From NCBI GenBank assembly GCA_965649825.1, contig OZ287701.1, positions 1,302,001-1,366,000 of the forward strand: 64,000 nt of DNA, in the 5' to 3' direction. The DNA is from Penicillus capitatus. Taxonomy: Eukaryota > Chlorophyta. The position numbers and the translations under genes are program-made. Positions 55,601-64,000 of the stretch are shown one piece after another (the stretch's first letter is position 1; each line of letters begins with the position of its first letter). The notes under the pieces are model-generated. The model was not told where the DNA came from. It did no database searches and saw nothing but the letters and a program-made list of their open reading frames with translations.

Positions 55601-58450
55601 TGTGGCGACGTTGACGAGGACGTGCGTAAAGCGGCGGTGACCGCACTTGGAAATGTCGTCGCGGCGGCGCCTCAACACGCCGGCGAGGCTGTAGCGACGC
55701 TGGCAAAAGGGTGCGACGACGTTGACAAGGACGTGCGTCAAGCGGCGATGACCGCACTTAGGAATGTCGTCGCGAAAGCGCCTCAACACGCCGGCGAGGC
55801 TGTGGCGACGCTGGCAAAGGGGTGCGACGACGTAATCTGGACCGTTCGTCAAGCAGCGATTACCGCACTTGGGAATGTCGTCGCGGCGGCGCCTCAACAC
55901 GCTGACGAAGCTGTGGCGACGCTGGCAAAGGGGTGCGACGACGTATTCTGGACCGTGCGCCAAGCGGCGATTACCGCACTTGGGAATGTCCTCGCGAAAG
56001 CGCCACAACACGCCGGCGAGGCTGTGGCGACGTTGGCAAAGTGGTTTGGCGACGGAAACTGGGGCGTTCGTCAAGCGGCGATGACCGCATTTGGGAATGT
56101 CGTCGCGGCGGCGCCTCAACACGCTGACGAAGCTGTGGCGACGCTGGCAAAGGGGTGCGACGACGTATTCTGGACCGTGCGCCAAGCGGCGATGACCGCA
56201 CTTGGGAATGTCCTCGCGAAAGCGCCTCAACACGCCGGCGAGGCTGTGGCGACGCTGGCAAAGGGGTGTGGCGACGGAAACTGGAGCGTGCGTCAAGCGG
56301 CGATAACCGCACTTGGAAATGTCCTCGCGGCCGCGCCACAACATGCCGGCGAGGCTGTGGCGACGTTGGCAAAGGGGTTTGGCGACGGAAACTGGGGCGT
56401 TCGTCAAGCGGCGATGACCGCACTTGGGAATGTCGTCGCGAAAGCGCCTCAACACGCCGGCGAGGCTGTGGCAAAGCTGGCAAAGGGGTGCGACGACGTT
56501 GACAAGGACGTGCGCCAAGCGGCGATGACCGCACTTGGGAATATCCTCGCGGCGGCGCCTCAACACGCCGGCGAGGCTGTGGCGACGCTGGCAAAGAGGT
56601 GTGGCGACGTTGACAAGGACGTGCGTCAAGCGGCGATGACTGATCTTGGGAATGTCGTCGCGAAAGCGCCTCAACACGCCGGCGTGGCTGTGGCGACGCT
56701 GGCAAAGGGGTGCGACGACGTAATCTGGACCGTTCGTCAAGCGGCGATGACCGCACTTGGGAATATCCTCGCGGCGGCGCCTCAACACGCCGCCGAGGCT
56801 GTGGCGACGCTGGCAAAGGGGTGCGACGACGTAATCTGGATTGTTCGTCAAGCGGCGATGACCGCACTTGGGAATATCCTCGCGGCGGCGCCTCAACACG
56901 CCGGCGAGGCTGTGGCGACGCTGGCAAAGGGGTGCGGCGACGTTGACAAGGACGTGCGTCGAGCGGCGATGACCGCACTTGGAAATGTCCTCGCGGCGGC
57001 GCCTCAACACGCCGGCGAGGCTGTGGCGACGCTGGCAAAGGGGTGCGACGACGTAATCTGGACCGTTCGTCAAGCGGCGATGACCGCACTTGGGAATATC
57101 CTCGCGGCGGCGCCTCAACACGCCGGCGAGGCTGTGGCGACGCTGGCAAAGAGGTGTGGCGACGTTGACAAGGACGTGCGTCAAGCGGCGATGACCGCAC
57201 TTGGGAATGTCGTCGCGAAAGCGCCTCAACACGCCGGCGAGACTGTAATGATGCTTGCAAAGGGGTGCGACGACGTAGACGAGGACGTGCGTCAAGCGGC
57301 GATGACCGCACTTGGGAATGTCGTCGCGAAAGCGCCTCAACACGCCGGCGAGACTGTAATGATGCTTGCAAAGGGGTGCGACGACGTAGACGAGGACGTG
57401 CGTCAAGCGGCGATGACCGCACTTGGGAATGTCGTCGTTGAGTCATTGCACGTCCTAAATAAACTATTACAGTTATTAGAGACCGGATACGAAGACAAAG
57501 ATTTTTATGTGCGTCAGAACGAGATTAAGGCCGTCGGCAAGGCTTTTAGTGCGAAAGAGTGCTTTACCTACCAACTGATGCTAATACTGGAGAGTGGGTG
57601 CGTCCATCAAGACTTCTTTGTGCGTCAAATTGCAATGGAGACTGTATTCGAGGTCGCTAAAGCGGCGCCAAACCTCGCATCCAAACTGCTGATGCTTCTC
57701 GATGGTGGGTGCACTGATGAGGTGTGTTTCGTGCGTTGCGGTGCCGTCGAGGTCGTCGGCAAGGTCCTTGGGTCAAGGCCACACCTAACGGATAAACTTT
57801 TGCCGATGCTTCATAAGGTTCAGAGCGACAAAGACTTCTTTGTGCGTCTGGGAGCAATTAAGGCCGTCAGCTTTGCCATTGAGTCAGCGCCGCAACTCGT
57901 GAGTGAACTCATGCCAATGCTCGAGCGAGGGTGCGTCGACCAACACAGAGATGTTCGTTTGAATGCGTTGAAGGCCGTTGGAACGGCGACGAATCTTGTC
58001 GGCACACTCATGCCGATGTTGGAGAGAGGATGCATCGACGAACACAACGACGTGCGTTCGAACGCGTTGGAGGGTATCAGGGGACTCGTCGAGAAGGCTT
58101 TGCACGCCATTTGCGAACTGTTGCCGACGCTTCAGAAACGGTGTGACAGTGAACACTCCTCCGTTCAGCAAAATCCGGAAACAACACCGAGCGAATCGAG
58201 ACTTGATTGGATTCCTCCATCAAGCATCTCTGCCTTAAAGAACAACCTCTTGCTCATCTTCGTCCAGAACTCGTTTACGCTGGATCCTTCCACGGAAGAT
58301 GAGAAGGTTCCCCTTGTGTTGCATGCATTATCATCCCATGAGATTGGGCGCTGGGAAGGGGAGACTCTCGACGAGTATCTCGGGCATTTGAAGAAACATT
58401 TCGAAGAGAAGTTTCCGGGCTTGCTGGAGGACCTTCTGATACAAGAATGA
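49624..58450 (+). CDS. NACHT-HEAT STAND NTPase 2 (NLR-like), right arm
   Basis: Second copy, 2,924 residues. Coding exons 49624-51126 and 51179-58450 join in phase 0 over the 52-base intron 51127-51178 (GTATCG ... TTCCTGCAG). Without splicing, two frames would overlap by 47 bases. N-terminal helical region 1-501 with about 42 differences from copy 1; Walker A GNPGSGKT near residue 602; Walker B LLIFDGLEE near 687; LSRPYN sensor; NACHT-associated helical part to LSFHKYFASRYIAK; 40 regular HEAT units of the type DVDEDVRQAAMTALGNVVAKAPQHAGEAVATL; six diverged units (57440-58140); a unique tail (WIPPSSISALKNNLLLIF ... KFPGLLEDLL). No stops or frameshifts, so presumably functional. Oligomerising receptor function is inferred, not shown. 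Confidence 0.88.
53010..57440 (+). repeat. HEAT-unit array, 40 copies of 111 bases (gene 2)
   Basis: Nearly identical coding units. Arm-specific consensus: GEAVATLAKG at the join, then a small set of alternating cassettes (DDVDEDVRQ, DDVIWTVRQ, GDGNWGVRQ, GDVDEDVRK) and VVAKAP or ILAAAP. DNA identity between units is so high that long antisense frames also stay open. Confidence 0.92.
54481..55812 (+). repeat. 666-base tandem duplication of six HEAT units
   Basis: 54481-55146 and 55147-55812 appear to be the same six-unit block (starting GGCTAAGAAGTGTGGCGACG), including the otherwise rare VVTLAPQH and ALRNVVAKAP units. It shows a recent block duplication within the array. Confidence 0.85.
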
Positions 58451-60140
58451 ATGAATCGACGCTTTTCGAATAAACGCTTGCAGAACTCAAGCGATCGAGA
58501 CACACCAACGCTTACATGATTTTATGCCATTATTTGTCGTCGGTGTCTTGATGATGGAGCAAACCACTTTCCTTAATGTTTCGGTCAGTCGAAGAAGATT
58601 TGCATGTCTCGGGGCGTCTCTTGTTCCACGTATCGCAACCAGATATGATATTGTGGCTCGTCTGGCGTGTGTTGTCATTTGCCGGACGTGTGATTCGGGC
58701 GCCTTACTGAATGGATCGAAGTACATCCACGTCGCTCTAGTATGTATCCGTATCGATGGTCGTGGTTTGAAAATGGACTGCATTTTTAAGAGGAGAGTTG
58801 TTTAGCCATTAAAGAATGCATCACAAATTGGCAAGGTTCGCGACATCTTACAGTGCTACGGATGAAGCGATCAAAATGTTGGCACGTTCATGGCGCGTCG
58901 GGAAGGGAGAGTCGTTCCTACAAGCAGAGCTAGTTGTGCACAGAATCTCCACATCCCATGTCGATCCGCGATGATGACGCGTTTGCAGCAAATTCGAGAT
59001 GGCTACTGTCCGCTTATTGCATCAGATTCGTTTAAGAAACAAGGAAAGGTACCCATTTCACTTGTAGTCGGAGAAGGGTGGACGCACATTTTTTCGAATA
59101 ATCTTTTTACGTGCGACGAGCGAGCAACGAAAGAACACGGAGTATCGGCGGACATTTGAATCGCTGAATGCGGCAGGTAAAAAGAAAAGTATAAGAGCTC
59201 GGTAATCTCGACCTAAACGTACAATAAAGTTAACAGACTAACGACGCGTCAACAAGACGATACCTTGCGGTTTGACAGAAAAGCTCGTGAGGTCAGATTT
59301 GGTGGAGGTGCGGAGAGGAGCCGGAAAAAAGATGTCTAGGCGGTGGCTGTATTTGACCAAGGTTTCCAACTGCTGGAAATGGGCGCTGCTAGAATAACTG
59401 AACTAGAGATGCCGAAGAAAGGAGGAAGAACTACGATTCGGAATGTTCGCTGTCCTTTTCCCTCCAGAGATCCTCAACGAAACAAGTTTGTTCGGTCTTT
59501 CCGATGGATAGCCCAAAAGCGACTGCTGTAGAATCTCTCGGCGTCCGTTTTAAAGAACCAAAAACGATGGAGCTCCTTTCCTACTGTCAAATGCAAAATG
59601 AATGACCCCTTCGAAGACTTGCTAAGAATAATGGTTACGGTCGAGTTGAGCCGCGAAGGGGTCGAGATGTTTAATGCCTCAGAGCATATCGAATGGACGC
59701 AACAGACGGTCAAACACCCAGATCTTGACGTGAAAACAAACCTACTCGTCGATTGTTCTAGAGCGACAGTTCTCGACGGACGCAAACGATCATGATTCCG
59801 ATTCATCTTTGTGGCATTCAGGGATTCAAAGGCCGAGCGCAGAGCCTCGGAATCATGTGTATGAGCTCTTTTTACGGCGAGTTCACAAGCAGGGAGGCGA
59901 GGAAGAGAGTACTCGAGAGATCCCTCAAGTTCGACGAAATGATGCTGGATGGACACTTTCTGACGCGTACGGTCCCCGCACGAACGAAGAACAGATCGGT
60001 AGGCATCCCTCACTTGTCCTCCCGACCGTCCCGTTCCTCTAGGAGGTGCAATCAGTGGTTGGAGGGAGCATATCAAGATTGCGACCAAATACGGACGATC
60101 ATCGAACTTCAAGGTTGTCCCTACGACTGCTCTCCGGGGT
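58451..60140. other. Spacer of the right arm, downstream of NACHT-HEAT gene 2
   Basis: Mirror of 13438-13489 plus 18259-19532, with about 355 bases (59727-60082) that the LINE insertion removed on the left. No recognised gene; the small frames 58487-58783 (-) and 59343-59531 (+) are shared with the left arm. Confidence 0.5.
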
Positions 60141-60749
60141 ATGTGAAGAAGAGCTGTCGAAGTGAATCGTCACCGCGAACAAGTAAAATACAGAAGGGAG
60201 GATTGAGGCGCGCTCTTTCAAGCTGCTGTCACATTCTGCGAGCACTGACTTCTTCGCGAAACACCGCACAGCAAACGAATGAACCCAAGAGATATTTGGA
60301 CTCCGCCGCGCAATGCACGTTGCGCACTTTTTCAGACCGCCGGCTGGCGGAAACATCGATGTTAAATCGATAGACGAGTTGGACAAGAAAGAAAAAAGTG
60401 TTGTTGCGGAAATGGGAGTGTAAGAGAAAAGTAGTATGGTGTACCAAAGATTCAAACAGCAGCAAGGAATAAAGAGTTCGACCATCATCCGCCCGACCAC
60501 GTCGCCTGGGAGCTTAGGGTCCACAAGAAAGGGGCGCAGAAGAGGAGGCATGGGAGGGGGCCTTTCGCACCGATTTCTCGTGGACTGTGGCGGCGTGATA
60601 CTCTTTTTATCAAGATGCCCGAGAAGTCCGGGAAAGTTTTGATCGAAGTCTTGTCGCAGAAACCTAACGAAGGCGTTCGCTTCACTATCACTCAAAACTC
60701 CAGCTTTGTGTAAACACATGTTGCGCGAAACACGAACTCTGTTGCTTCA
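60141..60749 (-). other. Non-duplicated stretch with a possible NACHT-HEAT tail remnant
   Basis: About 600 bases outside the arm. On the minus strand near 60610-60719 a frame reads ANAFVRFLRQDFDQNFPGLL, which resembles the C-terminal tail of the NACHT-HEAT proteins (EYLGHLKKHFEEKFPGLL). It could be an old fragment of a related gene; the match is short. Confidence 0.3.
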
Positions 60750-63222
60750 TGGTTTGCCGTGAACTTGAGCGTAAATGCATTTGCACGAACAGATGGTGCA
60801 AACCACGTCTGCATCCTTTCAGCATCGACATGCTGAAACGGTTTCGCAGACTGTGGCAACGTGTTAACGTAGGTCCAGAATTTTTTGATAATAGAATGAC
60901 GCACATCTTGCTAATATTGGATGTGGCTAGGTACTTCGATGATATACTCGTGGGGGAAGCGACGAAAGACGGCCTGTTTGCGAAAACACTTTTTCACACC
61001 GGTCAATGGAATACGGTCTGGCCATCAATATCCAAAAGTGTGATTGGTTTGAACAATCAGTTAATTTCTTAAGAACTGAACTGAGCAATGGCACATCAAT
61101 CCATATCACAAGTTACAAGCTATTTCACAGAAATTGTCAAGGATAACTTCACGCCATGATGTTCAGAGAGCAATGGGTCGTGTCGACAAGTCGCACCATA
61201 TTGCTACAAATACACACATGTCATGAATGAGCTGGAGCCATTTTTACAAAGAAAACAACAATTACAGAAAAGCAAACTAAATGTTCCAAGAGACGGCGAC
61301 AGATTTGCGTGTCAATGCATACAGATTAACATTGCAGAGAGCGTGTCCGTATAACTCATACACTGACTGGCGTGGAAATCCTCTAAATCAGTTTGGCCAC
61401 GTTCTATTTTATTCGACCTTTCACCCCTGTGTGATTGGTTCATTTGCTACCAGTGACAAGGTAGGGAGTTTCTTAGGGGAACTGATGGGGATCACGGAAG
61501 CCTTGAAGCAATGTTTGGATATGACGAAGAGAATTTTGCGTTACTGTATACTCAGACAATCAGGCCGCATTAGAATGGTTGAGGGTGTCGGCAAGATGGC
61601 GATCTGTCGATGTGACTGTCTTGTACACGAGGGGTGCGCACTTTGCTTTGGGACGCTCGGGGTCTTGTCATTTGGGGGTTTGGGCTGGAAAGGGGTCTTT
61701 TTCTCTGGTCCTGGAGCGGTGCTGAGTCACCTGCCTAGGCATGTCACGTCACCACAGGGGTATTTAATGGACAATCTGCACCTTGTTTCACCTTGCTCCA
61801 ACAGTTGTAACAAGTCTTCCGCTGTTCAATCGTTTCGTCCGACCCGACCGCCGACAGAGGGATCCAACATCTTTACACGACTTCAAGGATTTAAGGATAC
61901 AACGTCACTGTAGTTAGTTGGCCGCGATAATATTTTTCGCTGGGTAAATTGAGTTTTACTTTTGTAGAAGGGAAACACAGTGTGATTGCGGGTATTCTTA
62001 GTAGACGGAAAGTGGCCCCCCATTGACTGCCGAAACAAACACAAAACAACAAGGTTACCAAGTTTGTTCAACTGTGGCACACCAAGAACAAAGTTAGCGT
62101 AACGATGCGATTGCCAGAGCACAAAAGGCCACTTTGGAATTAGAAAGACGTGGTTAAATCTGAGATCGGATGGATTTCGATGGACGACGTCAAAATTTCG
62201 AAGACTTGTGATATTTGCCAGCAATTTAGACAATTGCAACTCAACGTAAATTTAGGGATGATAGACAGTCCAACACCAAACCATAGCTTGTGTGTGGATT
62301 TCATTGGTCCGTTACCTAGAAGAAGGCACGGTTATCGTATCATTGCCACTAGAATAGATGCCTTTACCAAATTCGGCACCGCGCAAGCATCTTAAACTTG
62401 TCCGGTTACTCAGATTATAAAGTGCACAAGAATTGATATTCATTGAATGACCCACTGGAACGTATTTTGTGTGTTAACTGTCAGTGAACAGCTGTCCATC
62501 TTCGTGCAGCCGCCACGGAGACGCGTTGATATGACGTTTGACGCGTATAAAATCCGAGGTAATGAACGTTAAAGCAGTCTTTGTAACCTATATGCCTTCG
62601 TCGGAATCGTGTCGTTTGTCGATTGCGCGACAATAACGGAGGAGCATTTATCTCAAAAGAGTTTGAGAGGTTTTGTGAGCGACGCGGGGTCGAAACCATT
62701 CACACACCAGCGAATTCGCACAAAAGTGCCGGGACAATTAAAGCGTGCAACAGGGACTTGGTCAATGGCCTTAAGGAGATCTGGAGAGAGAACAGAGAGG
62801 AGACTGAACCAAGCACATCAACGAATGTGCACAAGAAATAAAAAGAACAGTGCATTGCACGACACTCTTTTGTTCGCGATATCGGATTAAAGGAATTCAC
62901 AGAAGTGGCAAACTGGCAAACGACGAGCAATAGCAACAGATCGGAAACTGGCTTACGAGAGAATCAAAAGGGCGCATGAGCAGTCTGCAAAGAGATATGC
63001 AAAAAAGGTCACGGATGTTCGTATTCACAAGGGAATGGAAGTATCTTGGCACAACTCCAAATTAGCTGATCGCTTAGACTCCAAGCTCTATTCGAAGTGG
63101 GTATCTCCCGACGTTTTGATAAAAAAACGTAGCGAACACCGTTGGGATGTCGAATTGCCTGACGTATCTTACCTCTATAACGTACATTGATTTTGTTCGA
63201 CAGCTTCGGCGAATAGGTGGGT
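60750..63222 (+). mobile_element. Decayed relative of the Ty3/gypsy-like element (pol remnants)
   Basis: Collinear but broken pol pieces: RT (PEFFDNRMTHIL, RYFDDILVG at 60880-60960), RNase H (61281-61510, YTDWRGNPLNQFGH, FLGELMGI), integrase zinc region (62150-62260), integrase core (62270-62395, LCVDFIGPLPRR) and (62615-62840, GGAFISKEFE, HTPANSHKSAG), and the C-terminal tail (63025-63190, ADRLDSKLYSKW). It ends with AATAGGTGGGTCC, which matches the purine tract before an LTR; no LTR remains. It carries many stops and frameshifts, is 5' truncated, and contains an unrelated stretch around 61560-61900. Confidence 0.85.
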
Positions 63223-63379
63223 CCGTGTTCTGACGAATTACGATCATAGTCAATCAAGAAAGCGAACATTTAAAACGGAAGTGCACGATCTCAGAATTGT
63301 AACTTGCGATCTGCTCGTTTGCAAACGGACAGCATACCTCGAACGCGCATTTTTTTGCACTCTCTCGAGCAAATCACAC

Positions 63380-63645
63380 AGCGGCGTGCCTTTGATCGAC
63401 GTAACTGCCATCGTAGGTGACAAGACCGCCCGAGCGAAACCAGAATCGCAGAGCTTAATCACGGCGTGAGAGCAAACCAAGATATTCTGCGGCTTCAGGT
63501 CTTGATGAACGATCCGCTTGCCGTGAAGATAGTGCAGAGCCGAGAGCATTTGTCGGGCAATGCTCTGGACGAGCACCTCTCATCCTCACCGTCCCGTACG
63601 ATCCCTCGCCGACGCTCTCGAGCAGACAGTAGCGCTCCATGCAAA
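63380..63645 (-). pseudogene. TIO kinase fragment C (deleted and mutated)
   Basis: Starts [19 protein letters not shown], then jumps to the part of exon 3 reading [17 protein letters not shown], so exon 2 and half of exon 3 are missing. The catalytic HRD has become HQD and DFG has become DSG. Similarity ends after SIKGTPL. Clearly dead. Confidence 0.85.
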
Positions 63646-63709
63646 CGATCGATCGTCGTCGAAACGTCACATCACCTCACATCGCGGAGAGTTCGGCAGC
63701 GTCCTGGCA

Positions 63710-64000
63710 ATGCCGCGCAGTCATCGACAGGAGGACGTCCCTTCGAACCAGCCGACCTTCGCAGCTCTCCTCCAACTGTCTCCGCCTCCACTCCAACAGC
63801 TTCTGCACGACGCCTTCCGCGGTGTTCGCCAAATCGGGAACTTCTGCACCGAGCGGATCCTGAAACACCGTCCCCCATTGTTTCGCCTCCTCCTGAACGA
63901 ACGTCCCTTAAGGAGAAAGTGTCAAAAACGACACTTCCGCGTCAGAGATGTGCATTTCTCGAGCCTGAGCGTCGGAGATTTTGATCTGGGAGATTTGAAG
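63710..64000 (+). pseudogene. SAMTL-like carrier fragment C, cut by window end
   Basis: 97 codons in an unbroken frame to the last base of the window (PRSHRQEDVPSNQPTFAALL ... SVGDFDLGDLK). It lacks the frameshift of fragment B. What follows is outside the window, so it could be the intact gene or a third junction with a NACHT-HEAT gene. Labelled pseudogene because it sits beside a dead kinase copy; the status is open. Confidence 0.5.

Larger units (their letters stand above)
48417..60140. repeat. Right arm of large inverted duplication
   Basis: About 11.7 kb, mirror of 13438-35605. It runs from inside TIO intron 2 through the TIO start, SAMTL fragment B, NACHT-HEAT gene 2 and the spacer to the CCCTACGACTGCTCTCCGGG edge near 60118-60137. 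It lacks the LINE and LTR insertions of the left arm. Confidence 0.85.

Noticed and set aside
55442-57406. Antisense open frame of 654 codons in the HEAT array (others at 52982-54742 and 55971-57446, and many in 20500-24300)
   Set aside because: They mirror the 111-base unit (a multiple of three), so one stop-free antisense unit makes a long frame. The product is a low-complexity Arg/His repeat with no family.
53010-57440. 111-base repeats as CRISPR array or satellite DNA
   Set aside because: The units are coding, in frame, without spacers, and encode HEAT helices in an intron-containing gene.
19533-58450. Bacterial Avs-like or phage-defence NACHT system
   Set aside because: Introns, surrounding eukaryotic genes and lack of operon structure show these are nuclear eukaryotic genes.
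1-64000. tRNA, rRNA or other structured RNA genes
   Set aside because: I looked for tRNA box-B-like and rRNA signatures by eye and found none; a covariance-model scan would be needed to be sure.

Overview
This is nuclear DNA of a eukaryote. Housekeeping genes are cut by many very short introns (about 44-68 bases), and at least six of these begin with GC instead of GT. RNA polymerase II is present, and so are LTR and LINE retroelements. The organism is probably photosynthetic. One gene is a thylakoid-lumen FKBP of the FKBP20-2 type with a transit peptide plus a twin-arginine lumen signal and no visible ER signal peptide, and several other genes (CCR4, the FUSED/TWO-IN-ONE kinase, a PfkB kinase) resemble plant versions most. 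An alga with a primary plastid is the best guess. All family calls come from reading the protein sequence; no database search was run.

Layout: 1-12328 is compact housekeeping DNA: the C-terminal part of CCR4 deadenylase (+), a diverged nuclear uS12m ribosomal protein (-), DDB1 in 21 exons (+), a cysteine-rich surface protein (-), and FKBP20-2 and NBP35 (both -, 22 bases apart). 12329-13437 holds the NBP35 upstream region and decayed coding relics. 13438-35605 is the left arm of a large inverted duplication. It carries a giant NACHT-HEAT gene (-) and has been interrupted by a decayed LINE (13490-18258) and by a young Ty3/gypsy-like LTR element (28484-35296). 35606-48416 is the single-copy centre: a PfkB kinase (+), RPB1 (-) and most of a FUSED/TIO kinase (-). 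48417-60140 is the right arm, with the start of the TIO gene, a broken SAMTL-like fragment and the second NACHT-HEAT gene (+). 60141-64000 holds a decayed relative of the LTR element and a third copy of the TIO/SAMTL junction, cut by the window end.

The most unusual content is the pair of NACHT-HEAT genes (2,665 and 2,924 residues). Each has a 501-residue N-terminal helical region, a NACHT NTPase module, 33 or 40 nearly identical 37-residue HEAT units, six diverged HEAT-like units and a unique tail. The length difference is exactly seven units, and each array has its own consensus. This means the arrays have expanded and homogenised separately since the duplication. The architecture suggests an NLR-like STAND receptor with a fast-evolving sensor surface; that role is inference.

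The other genes act in separate core pathways: mRNA deadenylation, DDB1-CUL4 ubiquitin ligase, mitochondrial translation, cytosolic Fe-S assembly, thylakoid protein folding, sugar or nucleoside phosphorylation, Pol II transcription and cytokinesis.
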